64,000 nt of DNA from Thereva unica (GCA_949987705.1 OX465281.1:196093112-196157111), one strand, 5' to 3'; counted from the first letter of the stretch, positions 52,311 to 64,000 are shown. Translations and numbers: made by a program. The notes: a model not told the origin generated them from the letters alone.

Positions 52311-53008
52311 CTTTGGCTCTAAACGCAATCGTTTTGTAATCAAATTGGTTTGTAATGCTAAATCGAGAATTGGACGTCGATGGCTTCACCATCATTGGAA
52401 ATTAGTTTAACGAGTGCTCTACTCAACATGACGACCCCGTATCCTGTTGGACGACCCTTATTTCGGTAGTCAAGGATAATGCACTATTGCTAGATCCAGA
52501 TAGGTTTTCCATTTTTATCGCATCCTTTGCATTGGCTTTAGCGTTGGCACTATCTAATGCAATAGTGTTTTATGCTTCTTGGTACATCATAATTTACAAT
52601 CTGTTCAATGGTGTCCCCTCCAGAGACAATTCACACATAATTTCCTCCTTTGCACTAACTACAACCTATCACTGTGAGAATTTCCCAAGAACTGCTTGCA
52701 CTGGTACAGCTGATGCTTTTGTTTATTATTCATCGCGTGATGAGAGTGGTTTTGCTGTTTTCTTGTAATGTTCTGGTTTTGCATTCTTTCTTACACCCAA
52801 GGCCTCCAAAGCCTGGAAGCGATATTCGAGGAATGCTAAGAAGTACTTTAAAGAAGCTAACTCTTTTGGATTTGCAAGGGATTGCACCTACAATGCATTA
52901 GTGCTCTTTTCCAGTTTTCTCTGCAGGCTATGCAGCAGTAACGGATCCCAGTTTTCTGTTGCAGCTCCCAAAGAAATCTTGCAAATTTTTGATGTAAAAC
53001 ATATTTAT
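52311..53008. other. Unrecognised region of the duplicated unit (left copy)
   Basis: A 93-codon ORF (52487-52768) and a segment reading SKAWKRYSRNAKKYFKEANS (about 52808-52866) hint at LINE linker sequence, but without flanking domains. Not assigned. Confidence 0.35.
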
Positions 53009-53379
53009 ACCGCGTTTACATCGCCTCGAAAACAAGCGTTTTCGTCAAAAAATCGCGTTTTGGGCGAAAACACAATCGAAAACAAATGTTTTATCATACA
53101 AATCGAAAACAACTTGGAAAGCTGTTTTCGATGAAAACGACCACGAAAACAAGAAAAGTGTGGACAAGAACCCAATTCAGCGTTCAGCACTTGTTATACG
53201 CATGTCATTTTCTGTGTCGAGACTTTTTTTAAATTTGAGTTTGCCATGGAAAAAATTTAAAACGAAATAATTAAAGTATTTATCTAGCATTTTTCTAAAT
53301 AAACTGTCACTCGAAAACTAGAAAGGCGATGTGAACAGTTAATGCTGTAAACACAATTGGAACCACGACCACAGCGGCG
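53009..53379 (+). mobile_element. Truncated 5' region of the Harbinger element (left copy)
   Basis: CCGCGTTTACATCGCCTCGA opens a 300-bp stretch with at least seven CGAAAAC words in both orientations, which look like transposon subterminal repeats. It ends at the duplication boundary. The same stretch at 61790-62160 leads into the intact transposase. Confidence 0.5.
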
Positions 53380-53698
53380 ACTTTAAGGCAGTTCTTTTGT
53401 AAGTTTCGAAACATGGAAAGTCACCCATGCGCCTACAGCTTTTCATCAACAGATGCCTGCGTTATATCCTAAAAATCCGCTGGCAAATGTCAAATGAAGA
53501 GCTATGGCGCCGTGCGGGCCAAGAAGGTACCAAGATAGACGACCAAATCAGGCAAAAGAAAAGGAATTAGATTGCCACACCCTGTGACGCAAAAACGAGA
53601 ATCTTGCCAAACAAGCCCTTGAATGGAATCCGCAAGACCTAGAACGACGTGGAGGAGAGGAGAACCCTATTAGCAGAGGCCGCAACAACTGGAAGATC
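53380..53698 (+). mobile_element. LINE family A tail (right copy)
   Basis: Duplicate of 44600-44918. It starts abruptly at the duplication junction, so the hairpin and upstream LINE sequence are not repeated. Confidence 0.85.
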
Positions 53699-53891
53699 AA
53701 AATTTGCCCAATCGGTTTTCCTAAAATGCTCGAAAGCGAAATTTTCTTATTTTATTATGTCAAATAGAACCAATTATGCATTCTGATCAAAGAGAGTATC
53801 AATGCTTATTCAGCTCCGATCATAACCGGCATCATTCAGTTTTGTATTTCAAAGTTCAGAGCGCCTTGGTCCTCTGTGTTGCGATAGTTCT

Positions 53892-56071
53892 TATTTATTT
53901 ATTTATTAATAAGCCAAAACAAGGCACTCTTAAACTAATTTACATCATTGCCCTTATCATGGTACATAAATATAACTAAAGCTATATTGATTAGTACAGG
54001 ACTAGGAGAACAATTGGGATATCCATTTTCTTTTAAAGGACTGTTTACTTATGGAGGGGAAACCAGGTATTGAAGACCGCACAACATCTGTTAACAGGTT
54101 CGTTCTTAGCATACTCGGTGCGATGTGAATATTCCTTAGGAATTTTCATGTGTCTCGTCTCTCGGACATCGTCATTGAACTTAATTCTATCGGATAGAAA
54201 CTGCACTTTGAGGTTACTGTTTAAAACGTCCAAGGTAAGGCAAGAGATAAGCAACTTTCTCCTACATGACAGTTGTAAGAGATCTAATGCTTTAAGCCTG
54301 TTCGTGTAGGGTGGTAGATTGAAATATGGTCGGGGTCTTGGAGACGCGAAAAGAGAAATTTTTTTTGTACTGATCCAATCCTTTTACTACTTAGATGGAA
54401 TATGGGATCCCATATCAGCCAAGCGTATTCCAGGATTGGGCGGACAAGGGAAAAGAAAAGAGTTTTACTAACCCAAACATGACCAAATTCTTTAAATCTT
54501 CTGTTAATAAATCCTAATAGCTTGTTGGCTTTGGCAGTAATTTTATCGTAATGCAAATTGAAATTTAACTTGTTGTTTAGAACAGCACCTAAATCCCTAA
54601 TTTGATCGACATGGTCATGAACCTTATGGTTCAGATAATACCGCCGGAGCTGTATATTTTTTTTTCGTGAGAAGGTGATTGAGTGACATTTAGCGATGTT
54701 GAGCAGTTTATTCGTTGTGTACCAGTCTTGCAGAGCATTCAGTTTTGACTGAAAGAGCGATACATCACTTTGGGACCTTATGATGCTGTATGTTTTTAAA
54801 TCGTCTGCGTAAAAGAGACGTGGAACATCCTTCAGTTTGTCGGATAAATCGGAGATAAATATATTGAACAAGAGTGGGCCTAGATGACTGCCCTGGGGTA
54901 CACCGGGGGTCCTTTGATAGAAATCCTTTAAATCTAACTACTTGAGTTCTTCTGTAAGATAAGATCTTATCCAATTCAGGGCAGCATCTGATATTCCAAA
55001 TTTTGAAAGTTTTGTTATTAAAATATGTTGGTCAACACGATCAAAGACTTTGCATGTCATACTACATAACAGTCCAGAGGTTAGGATCATAAGGTTTGAG
55101 GTGATTGAACGCCCTTTTCTAAATCCGTGCTGTTTTTTTTTTTTTATGTGAAAGACTAGAGTCACAGTAAAGGCCCTTTATACTGTTGACGGGACTGAAT
55201 TAACTGCCACAACCTACCCGCCAATTTTTTTTTAGCCCACCTACTCCCAACCATCACTATCGCGACTTTGACATCGGGGCATCGAGAAAAAAATCGCTGG
55301 AGTTTTATGCCTCCTGAAACGAGTGGATTCTCATCAACCAACCGATGACGGATGACCTGCGCTTTGGTGGGGCGGGGAAGAGCTAAGGAAGGCTATGGCA
55401 GTCAGGGATCAGGAATGTAAAGAGGGAAGAAGAAAGAAGGAAAGTTATGTAGGTGATGTAAGGGGAAAAGTCGAAGAACCGTGGGGCTGGCCGGGATTCG
55501 AACCCGGGATCTCTGGAATGATAGCCAGATGCCTTACTCCCTAGGCTACCGAGGTCCCCTGTTGCTCGTTAAAAAGGGGATCAATGACGGGAGCTATCTT
55601 ATCGAAAACAAGCTTTTCAAAAAGTTTTGGGATCAAAGAGAGAATGGCAATCCCCCTATAGTTGTCCGCCAAGTGCTTATCGCTTGTCTTATGGATTGGT
55701 GTAAGATAGATTTTTTTCCACAGCGATGGAAACACTCCTATTGACAATGATTTATTAATTATTATTTGAAGAGGGAGTAACATTTGCTTTGAGCAGTATT
55801 TCAAGACCTTAGGGGGAAGAGTGTCAGGACGATGACCTTTATTGTTATGAAGACTGTTCAATCCAATCATTATGTCTTGGGTCGTCAAAGACAAATAGCT
55901 TAGGAGTGTTGGCATTTCTGTACCTTAAAGTCATGTTACAGATGTCGTCATTGCACACTCTACGGTATCGTTCATCCTTACATTACCGGCCAAAAATTCT
56001 CCGAAAAACTTTTGTTCCGAACTCAGATAAGAAGTGCTTTTTGGACTGTTAGTATAGTATTCAAGAGAAGC
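53892..56071 (-). mobile_element. Jockey/CR1-type LINE with a SINE inside (right copy)
   Basis: Duplicate of 45112-47290 with identical ORFs (RT segment 54871-54284, C-terminus to 54045, upstream segment 55915-55541). It has one extra base at 55938. Confidence 0.85.
55133..55559 (-). mobile_element. tRNA-derived SINE, copy 3 (right duplicate)
   Basis: Identical to 46353-46779 by eye; part of the tandem duplication, not an independent insertion. Confidence 0.85.
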
Positions 56072-57765
56072 AGCTAGGTAGTAGCACTGGGTGATGGTGT
56101 TGTCGATTCATTTTCATTCACTCTCCCTCTACTATCTCTCCGATTAAAGTTTGCTGCTGTTTGCTAGTCTTTCACAATTAAAAACTGTTTACTAAATGGT
56201 CTTAATATGATGATTTGTAAAACCAACGTGGCTACCACGCTATCGTTTATAATTCAAATGCCCTCATGAAAATCACCAAAATGAAAAATGCACCAGATTT
56301 CTTCCTCGGCTCCTTAGCGTGACTTCTTAATTGTTTGAAAGTAATTCCTCCACCACCTCCACTGAATGTTCCGGTGTAATAAGGGTATCCATCAGGGTGA
56401 GAAACTTGCCTTAAGGGATATAAGATTTTGAGAACCAGTGCGAATGGGTGTTCCCTCCTCGGAACCTCCATAACTCTTCTTGTTTCACCAAAAACGTTTT
56501 ACTAAACTTCTTATGAAATTACAGTTGGCTGTTAGCGAAATCGCTTTTAGTCCTTGAGACTTTTGGCAAATCTATTTTGAATTTTACATCTAGCAAAATG
56601 GACAAGAAAAAGGAGATTTTAATTCTTGAGCAGATAGAGTATACCGAGACTGTGTGTACTTGAATTTAATATGTTGGTGGGATAGGTAAGCCTTGAGAAG
56701 TTCATAATTTATGGATTGTTTAATATGAAATCATAAATTTTAATATGGAAAAGCTTTTCAAAGCCGCAAACAAATACAAAGTTATTTCGTGAGTTAAGAT
56801 TTATTGTAAAAGTAAATATTTGTTTTGACTTGAGCAATTTTCTGAGGTTATCTTTGAGCTCCACGGGTCAGAGCCTCAAAGGTAAGCAAGAAGTATGGAT
56901 AGATGTGTATTTAATGGTGAGGCACATTTCTATAATGCAACGGCCAAATGTCAGCCAGATTTTCAAAACTTTGTAACTCCAAAGATAATTTCTTAACATT
57001 GAGCGAGGTTGGCATTCAGAGAGAGTGAACCACAGACTGTAGCAACTTAAAATAATTAGAATTAAATATAAATGCTTAATTGGTCTCCAGAACCTCCAAG
57101 ACTCTTTTTAACCTACCCAATCCTATCCTCCTAGCTAACCTGACTACTAGATGTTGTATCATCACCTGAAGGTAGGGCTGCCATCCGTCCTGGTTTCCCG
57201 GATTGTCCTAGTTTGGAGGGCGTCCGAGGGCCGTCTGGGAGGGAGTTTAAAAAGTTAAACTTTTTATGTTTTTATGTCAGGAGTTACCCGATCAAATTAG
57301 TTAATTAAAAATTGAATCGTAGTCCGCATGCAAGCAAACTTCGGCGTGGCAAAAACTCTCTCGTTTTATTTGAAAGTTCCAGTGAAAATTAAATTATCAA
57401 ACGTACACCTATCTGAAAGGGAAAGAGGACTTAATCCAATCGTTCAAGGAAACCAAGTTTTTAGTTGTCAAACAACTCAATGTGAAACCGATTTCTTTTC
57501 ATCGAAATTTTACTAGGTGTTGGGTATTGCAACGGTGAGCATATTTGGAGTCGATGAATATGTGTGGAAGCTGAACTTAAATTCAACAGCTTTTTCCAGG
57601 GTTTCCCTGTGTTACTGTGTTCAGCTTTGGTATCTCCATTGATAATGGCAGTAAATAATTTACATATAGGGATTATAATAAGCCTCATTATTACTTGGCA
57701 TGTTACTAGTTAATTGGAGTTCAGTTTATGATATTTCTGACATTGATGAAAAGGTGAAAACTTCC
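56072..57765. other. Unrecognised region of the duplicated unit (right copy)
   Basis: Duplicate of 47291-48980, including the unassigned 74-codon minus-strand ORF at 56471-56247. Confidence 0.4.
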
Positions 57766-59986
57766 GCACAATTCGTTACCATTCTTGCCGGTTTTTGGCG
57801 TCGTCTCGAGCCTCGTTAACTGATAATCGTTGATTCTTTAGGTCACCATCGATTTTCTTTAGCCAAGTTTTCTTCGGTGCCGATCGATGGATTCTCCAGT
57901 CTGCGGGACGGTCTCGCTAGAGAAGTTATCGAACCAAGCGGCTATCATCCATTCGGCAAACATGTCATTTGCATTTCTTCTTCGATCAGTGTCTGCTGAT
58001 CACATCTTTGACGAACTGTCTCGTTTCGAAGGCGATCGCGGAGTGATGCACCGAGGATCTGCCTCAAGCATCGCATTTGGAAGACCTCGAGCTTTTTAAC
58101 GTCTGGTTTGATCAGTGTCCACGTTTCAGATCCATAAAAAAAAATCGGAAGGATCTACGTTCGGTAAAGGCGTACTTTCGTTTTGATGGCAACATTTGTT
58201 CGTTTCTATATGCACCACCTGAGCGAGGCGAAGGCTCCTGTTGCCTGGCCTATGCGGCTGTGAAAGTCGGCCGTCGATGCCACTTTTGTTTCCTCAACTA
58301 ATGATCCCAAATATTTGAACATCGGAACCTGTTCGATTTGGGTTCCATCGAGGTGAACACTGGCCCACGCTCCGTCCATTGGCCATTTCTCCATTGATTT
58401 TTAACCCGTACGACTGGGCGATGCGGGAAATGTATACGATGTCCATTGCTTTGGCGAAGACGGCGCTATCGTCGGCGAACATTACGTCGGTTACGAAGTT
58501 GTTGCCGCCGTATCGAACTCCGAGTCGTCCATCAAAGAATGCTTCGCGCATAATCTCGTCGTTCACAAGGTTGAAGTGGCGAAGCGACGTCTCCCTGTCG
58601 GACACCCGTTTGAATCGGGTACTCCTCGGATAAGTCGCTTCGAATACGAACGCTGCTGGTTAAGCCATCGTACGAGGCTTGGAGAAGTTGGATGATTTTC
58701 AATGGCACGTACGCTTCAAAAGCTCTCCACAAGCTGTTAAAATCGATGCAATCAAAATCGGATTTGGTCTAAATCCAGCTAGTTCTTTCGGGCTGGTTTG
58801 CTCTCGATGTTTCAGTAGCTTCGATTGTACGATTTTCGTACATACTTTGCCGACGATCGAAAGGAGGCTTATACCGCTATGATTCTTGCATTCCACACTG
58901 TCGCCTTTCTTCAAAATTGGGACAACGATCGCTTTCTTTCACGGGACACGATCCGAATGCCATCTGTGGGTTATGAGGACATGGAGTCGTTGTGATAAGC
59001 TTCATCTCGGCTGTTACTTGGACCATACCCGGCGCTTTTCCATTTTTCACCGATTTTATTGCCCTCGATAATTGTGTGTTCGGCATCGAGAAACTTGAAA
59101 GAATTCTCTGCAGGGGCTCATGGTGAGAAGTCACGAAAGCTACACCGATTTTTTGATGTTGTCGTTTGTTGATGTCCGGCACTCGTGCCTCGAAGCCGAT
59201 TGTTTCATGTCGGCTGCAATGTTATTCCAGTACGCTTTTCGTTCTGATTTCATTTTCTGTCAAACTTCTTTGTTCAATCGTCGGTATTGCTCAAAGTCGA
59301 CGTGTTTCATTCGTTTCCGCTGATCGACGAGGTCCAGACAACTGTCCGAGATCCATGACTGCATCTGTTTACGGATAGATGTACACAACACCATTGGACA
59401 GTCCACAATAGACTCCGACAATTGCCTTTCTTCTACATCAATATCGTCCGGTATTGCGAGCGCGCGCGTGTTAGGTTATGCCATTTGAAACTCTCGCCCG
59501 ATGGTCGCCCATCGTTTCTTCCCAGCCAGATCGATCTGCTCCTGAATGTGCATTCAAGTCCCCCGCGAGTATTATTAATTCGGTTCGAGGTATATTATTC
59601 AGTGTATGTTGGAGCTGATCGTAAAAGTCGTCCTTGTTTGTGTCCATGCTGGTCTCGGTTGGCACATAAACGGATACGATAACCGGAGCGCCAAACGCTC
59701 GGATATCGGTTGGATTGCGATAACGCTGTTGGCAGTCCGTCGATCGACCATAAAGCCGACGACGCGACGGCCTCTCGTCTCTCACCACCGGAATAGTAAG
59801 GGGTCATCGCTTCGTCCCGGATTCGGTAAGCCGTAGTTCAGATAGCGCAGCAACTGATATTTTGCATTTCAACAATTCCATGGCAAAGATTTCCTTTTGA
59901 CCGACGTGATGTCCTGTTCGTACATTCCACGCGGCGAATTTAAAGTCCATTTTCGGTGTGACTAATTTTGGTGTTCGGCAAAGTCA
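57766..59986 (-). mobile_element. RTE-type LINE family C (right copy)
   Basis: Duplicate of 48985-51205 with the same endonuclease and RT segments and the same frame shifts. Confidence 0.85.
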
Positions 59987-60971
59987 AAGACTTCAGACCG
60001 ATTAGCATTTTATCGTGCTTTTCTCAAGTACTTGAAAAGCTGATGAAGTGTGAGAGTGCCTTACATTAGGGTAGCAAATCTTCTATCTACAGTACAATCT
60101 GACTTTCGTCCAAACCACAGCTGGACAACTGCATTAGTAAAGGTAATTGATGATATTCACATAGCGCTTGATGCTAAAAATATCATATTTCTGTGACTTT
60201 TGGACTTTTCCAAAACTTTTGATACAGTGGACCATTAATTGCTATGCAGGAAACTTTTTGATTACATATAATATGTATATCTAAAAATTATACGAAATAC
60301 ACGTATGTATATACATAATTCGTTTTAATTTCCTCGCATTTTTTTTGGAAACCGTATATAATTAATTTTTTTTTCACACAAGCACGGAAGTTATTCCAAG
60401 CCGTAATTTCTCGATTAAATTCGAATTATCGAGGCTCTCCACAAAACCTCGGTTATTCGAACCCTCCCTATCTCGAATTAAAAATTTGACTCCCTTGAAC
60501 CTTGAGTTATGGAAGTTCGACTTTACTTTGGTTTTCATCTTACTGCAGTTAAGTTTCTTTTTAGCTACCTCACTGATCGTCGGCAAATTGACCAAACAAA
60601 TGGCAATCAATCAATCAGAACTAATCAATGTCACTAGCGGTGTGCCTCAGGGTTCTATTCTTGGACCGCTCCTATTTTCGTTATTTATAAATGATATTGC
60701 AACTCACGTTCGCTTTGCTAACGTTTATATGTATGCTGATGATGTGCAGCTTCATTGCATAAGCCCCAGGGATTGTTTTACCAAAAACAATGGTGATCTG
60801 GATAGATTAGACAAATGGACCAAAGAGAATAAGCTGAAACTGAATCCTGACAAATCTAAAAGGATTGTCATTTATAAAAGAGTGTTAAATGTGGTGATTT
60901 TTCTGAAGATTCGCATTAATGGTGCAACGATTTCATGTGTTGAAATTTATTTTCTTGAAATGTGTTCCCCT
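59987..60971 (+). mobile_element. Jockey/CR1-type LINE fragment (right copy)
   Basis: Duplicate of 51206-52190. The codon at 59989 is GAC (Asp), the residue usual before FRPIS in such LINEs, against AAC in the left copy. Confidence 0.8.
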
Positions 60972-61091
60972 GGACCGATTTTATTCAAACCACATTCCTT
61001 GAATTCCTATGATTTTTCTCTTAATTGTAGAGTCAAAAAATTGCAAGGTAGATTTATTTCAACTTTTTCGCTATCCCCCCTGGACTATTTC
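60961..61091. repeat. Dispersed repeat, relatives at 4366 and 5035 (right copy)
   Basis: Duplicate of 52180-52310. Confidence 0.65.
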
Positions 61092-61789
61092 CTTTGGCTC
61101 TAAACGCAATCGTTTTGTAATCAAATTGGTTTGTAATGCTAAATCGAGAATTGGACGTCGATGGCTTCACCATCATTGGAAATTAGTTTAACGAGTGCTC
61201 TACTCAACATGACGACCCCGTATCCTGTTGGACGACCCTTATTTCGGTAGTCAAGGATAATGCACTATTGCTAGATCCAGATAGGTTTTCCATTTTTATC
61301 GCATCCTTTGCATTGGCTTTAGCGTTGGCACTATCTAATGCAATAGTGTTTTATGCTTCTTGGTACATCATAATTTACAATCTGTTCAATGGTGTCCCCT
61401 CCAGAGACAATTCACACATAATTTCCTCCTTTGCACTAACTACAACCTATCACTGTGAGAATTTCCCAAGAACTGCTTGCACTGGTACAGCTGATGCTTT
61501 TGTTTATTATTCATCGCGTGATGAGAGTGGTTTTGCTGTTTTCTTGTAATGTTCTGGTTTTGCATTCTTTCTTACACCCAAGGCCTCCAAAGCCTGGAAG
61601 CGATATTCGAGGAATGCTAAGAAGTACTTTAAAGAAGCTAACTCTTTTGGATTTGCAAGGGATTGCACCTACAATGCATTAGTGCTCTTTTCCAGTTTTC
61701 TCTGCAGGCTATGCAGCAGTAACGGATCCCAGTTTTCTGTTGCAGCTCCCAAAGAAATCTTGCAAATTTTTGATGTAAAACATATTTAT
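61092..61789. other. Unrecognised region of the duplicated unit (right copy)
   Basis: Duplicate of 52311-53008; not assigned. Confidence 0.35.
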
Positions 61790-62372
61790 ACCGCGTTTAC
61801 ATCGCCTCGAAAACAAGCGTTTTCGTCAAAAAATCGCGTTTTGGGCGAAAACACAATCGAAAACAAATGTTTTATCATACAAATCGAAAACAACTTGGAA
61901 AGCTGTTTTCGATGAAAACGACCACGAAAACAAGAAAAGTGTGGACAAGAACCCAATTCAGCGTTCAGCACTTGTTATACGCATGTCATTTTCTGTGTCG
62001 AGACTTTTTTTAAATTTGAGTTTGCCATGGAAAAAATTTAAAACGAAATAATTAAAGTATTTATCTAGCATTTTTCTAAATAAACTGTCACTCGAAAACT
62101 AGAAAGGCGATGTGAACAGTTAATGCTGTAAACACAATTGGAACCACGACCACAGCGGCGGCGGCGGCCACGGCGATTTTCGAGCTGAAATTCGTTGAGT
62201 GAACATAATTGGAGCAACAGCGATTTAATTTTTTTGTCTTTGTCAAAAATCTATAAAGTCATAGTTGATCGGGTGAAGAAATCTTTTTTGATAATCATAA
62301 TCATGAGAAATACGAAAAAAATAAGAAATATTAAAAATATTGCATCAATTGTGTACATAGTATTTTTAGTGT

Positions 62373-62629
62373 ATGAAATTTATAAAAAAAACACGTAAAA
62401 GGAATCGAAGATGGGGAGTAAGAGAAATTAACCGATCCCGAGACCAGGAAGGGTTCTACGAAATGTGTTATAAAAAAATTAAAGAAAAAGATGTAGAACA
62501 TTTTTTTCTTGCCACAAGAATGAGCGTAGATCAATTTAATTTATTATTAAATTTGTTACAAGAGCGACTGCAAAGGTTTTCCAAAAGGAAACCTATAAGC
62601 CCAGAGAGCCGATTAGCTCTAACATTAAT
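62373..62629 (+). CDS. Harbinger transposase, exon 1
   Basis: ATG at 62373, preceded two codons upstream by an in-frame TAG, so the start is well bounded. It encodes residues 1-85: a basic stretch (KKTRKRNRRWGVREINRSR), then GFYEMCYKKIKEKDVEHFF and MSVDQFNLLLNLL, the helical N-terminal region of HARBI1-type transposases, ending SRLALTL. The donor GTAAAT at 62630 splits codon 86. Confidence 0.88.
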
Positions 62630-62683
62630 GTAAATATTAACGAATTATTTTTGCATATATCCATTTAAAAATTTAATTTGTAG

Positions 62684-63482
62684 GTATTTATCTCATGGAT
62701 GCCCTCCTCAAATGCTGGCCTGGACTTTTAAATTAGGATTATCTACCGTTCGAAAGATAATTTATGACACCTGCGACGCAATATGGCAAGAACTCCGTGG
62801 AATTTATTTATCCCCTCCTACCGATGAAGACTGGAGATTCATTGCCGAAGGGTTTTATAGAAAAACCGGTGTTCCAAATTGTATTGGCGCAATAGACGGC
62901 AAACATGTCAATATTGTTTGCCCTCGCAAAAGTGGCACCCTTTATTATAACTACAAACAAAAATATAGTATCGTGCTTTTGGCTATTTGCGACAGTGATT
63001 ACAGATTTACTTACATTGATGTTGGATCTGTAGGCAGCCAAAGTGATGGCGGGATTTTCTGCCGCAGTTCTTTTGGAAGACACATACTAAACGAATCACT
63101 TCATCTTCCAGAACCACCCAGTCTTCCAAATGTAGATACGCGATTCCCGTATTACTTTGTAGCCGATTCGGCTTTCCCATTAAGGAAAAATATAATGCGG
63201 CCTTATCCTGGGAAAGGCCTTGAAAGATCAAGGGAACACTTCAACCATACAATTTCTAAAGCGAGGGTGATAGTGGAAAACAGTTTTGGGATCCTGGCTA
63301 ATCGTTGGAGAATTTTAAGAACTGATATATATTGCAAACCGGACAATGTCGATAAAATTATTTTGGCATGTGTTTTGCTACACAATTTTTTAATGTTTCA
63401 GAAAGATCAAGGTTATTTCCAGAAGGAAACTGTTGATCATGAAAGAAATGGGCAGACAGTCCCAGGACAGTGGAGAGAATAA
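62684..63482 (+). CDS. Harbinger transposase, exon 2 (DDE nuclease domain)
   Basis: After a 54-bp intron (acceptor AATTTGTAG), G completes codon 86 and the frame runs to TAA at 63480-63482, giving 351 residues, normal for HARBI1-like nucleases. Catalytic residues by position: Asp157 in GAIDGKHVN, Asp247 in FVADSAFPL and Glu284 in RVIVENSFGILANRWRIL. Also visible are LYYNYKQKYSIVLLAICD, DVGSVGSQSDGG and RPYPGK. The N-terminal side (STVRKIIYDTCDAI) is the usual helix-turn-helix-like region. It cuts and pastes its transposon, typically with a DNA-binding partner. No stop or frame shift: potentially active. Confidence 0.93.
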
Positions 63483-63886
63483 GGAATTGGACTGAATCCA
63501 ATAAGAGGTGGACCAAATAGATCCTCACAACAAGCTTTCAATTTAAGAAATCAATTATGTGATTACTTTTATAATATTTCCAATGAGAATATAAATTAAA
63601 ATTTTATAAGAAGCTATCTTTTTTAAAATAAAAGTAACGTATACGAATGTTTATTCATTTAACAAAGTTTTAATTAACAGAAGTAACAATACACAAGAAA
63701 AATAAATTAATCCATTATAACAAAGGCATCAGTCTTAGTTACGTACTTATCAAGTAAAAAAAATTAATTCAGCAGCGTAATAACAATATACATATAACAA
63801 AAAATAAAATAAATTAATCCATTACAACGAACTATCGTTTATAACTAACTAGTCTTTTTTTTAAAGTGTTTCATACACTAACGTCA
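63483..63886. other. AT-rich spacer of the Harbinger element
   Basis: Contains AATAAA-like sites in both orientations, suitable as 3' ends of convergent genes. No domain seen. Confidence 0.5.
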
Positions 63887-64000
63887 TCACTTTTGTTTCC
63901 AACAAATTTTTTTTTCAATTGGTATATCGGCTGCATCAATTTTTCTCGCTAATGCAAGAAATAGTAACTCAGTGTATGTCCCTTCTTTACTATCTTTCAT
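63887..64000 (-). CDS. Possible second Harbinger gene, C-terminal part, cut by the window end
   Basis: An open minus-strand frame from 64000 to TGA at 63887: MKDSKEGTYTELLFLALARK, IDAADIPIEKKICWKQK. ELLFLALARKI..A.IP..KK resembles the short C-terminal BESS-like motif of MADF/BESS proteins, which occur as Harbinger partners, but 37 residues are too few to be sure. It is convergent to the transposase, as expected. The Met at 64000 need not be the start. Confidence 0.4.
   Translation of the reverse strand: MKDSKEGTYTELLFLALARKIDAADIPIEKKICWKQK

Larger units (their letters stand above)
44600..53379. repeat. 8.78-kb tandem duplication, left copy
   Basis: Starts at ACTTTAAGGCAG and ends CACAGCGGCG; the same sequence starts again at 53380. 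All ORFs and repeats inside recur in the right copy with an offset of 8780 bp (8781 after 55938). Differences seen: one base is missing at 47157/47158 compared with 55938, and 51208 is A where 59989 is G. The left edge lies in a LINE, the right edge in the 5' region of a Harbinger element. Confidence 0.95.
53380..62160. repeat. 8.78-kb tandem duplication, right copy
   Basis: Direct copy of 44600-53379. The right edge is CACAGCGGCG at 62151-62160, after which the sequence continues uniquely (GCGGCGGCCACGG) into the Harbinger element. The junction at 53379/53380 shows at most a base of microhomology. Identity is above 99.9% by eye, far higher than between any other repeat pair in the window. 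Confidence 0.95.
61790..64000 (+). mobile_element. PIF/Harbinger transposon, right end beyond the window
   Basis: Consists of a CGAAAAC-rich 5' region (61790-62100), a GCG-repeat patch (62153-62167), a spliced DDE transposase gene (62373-63482), an AT-rich spacer and a possible convergent second gene at the window edge. Harbinger elements normally carry a transposase and a Myb/SANT- or MADF-like partner, which fits. The left boundary is inferred; the right terminus is not in view. Confidence 0.65.

Noticed and set aside
52487..52768. 93-codon ORF with hydrophobic stretch as a membrane protein
   Set aside because: No homology recognised and adjacent frames hint at decayed LINE sequence; the hydrophobicity comes from T-rich DNA.

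Overview
The window is nuclear DNA from an arthropod, most likely an insect. It is AT-rich, has spliced exons with GT/AG junctions, and is packed with eukaryotic transposable elements; there are no bacterial-type operons. The only host gene I recognise is a sodium-coupled amino-acid transporter of the SLC38 family (SLC38A11-like). Four coding exons lie on the + strand at 5778-6030, 19745-19815, 28094-28255 and 28471-28583. Splice phases agree across all of them, and introns range from 215 bp to 13.7 kb. The 5' exon(s) and 3' exons were not found and probably lie outside the window.

Nearly everything else is repeats, many nested. 1-5.8 kb: a small TIR element, a decayed Ty3/gypsy copy (-) split by a tRNA-derived SINE, and dispersed repeats. 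6.6-19.7 kb (large intron): an unclassified element carrying a ~145-bp minisatellite, a hAT-like element inside it, several non-LTR retrotransposons with visible target-site duplications, and a second gypsy copy broken by two elements. 19.8-28 kb (second intron): a MITE, three LINE fragments, and a Helitron helicase remnant split by a nearly complete 3.2-kb RTE-like LINE. 28.6-44.5 kb: a series of nested TIR and fold-back elements, an RNase H-bearing LINE with at least three insertions, a second copy of the minisatellite element, and a LINE carrying a 318-bp near-perfect hairpin.

44.6-62.16 kb is the main structural feature: an 8.78-kb segment present twice in direct tandem (44600-53379 and 53380-62160). 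I could see only two differences between the copies. Each copy holds a LINE tail, a Jockey/CR1-type LINE (-) with a SINE in it, an RTE-type LINE (-), a Jockey/CR1-type LINE fragment (+), and the left part of a Harbinger transposon. The right copy runs into the rest of that Harbinger element (62.2-64 kb), which has an apparently intact two-exon DDE transposase of 351 residues and possibly a convergent second gene cut by the window end.

I found no CRISPR array, rRNA, convincing functional tRNA or prokaryotic defence system. The points most worth following up are the near-identical tandem duplication with a long hairpin at one edge and a GCG run at the other, the intact Harbinger, the long hairpin as a possible small-RNA source, and the nested insertions that give a relative order of transposition events.
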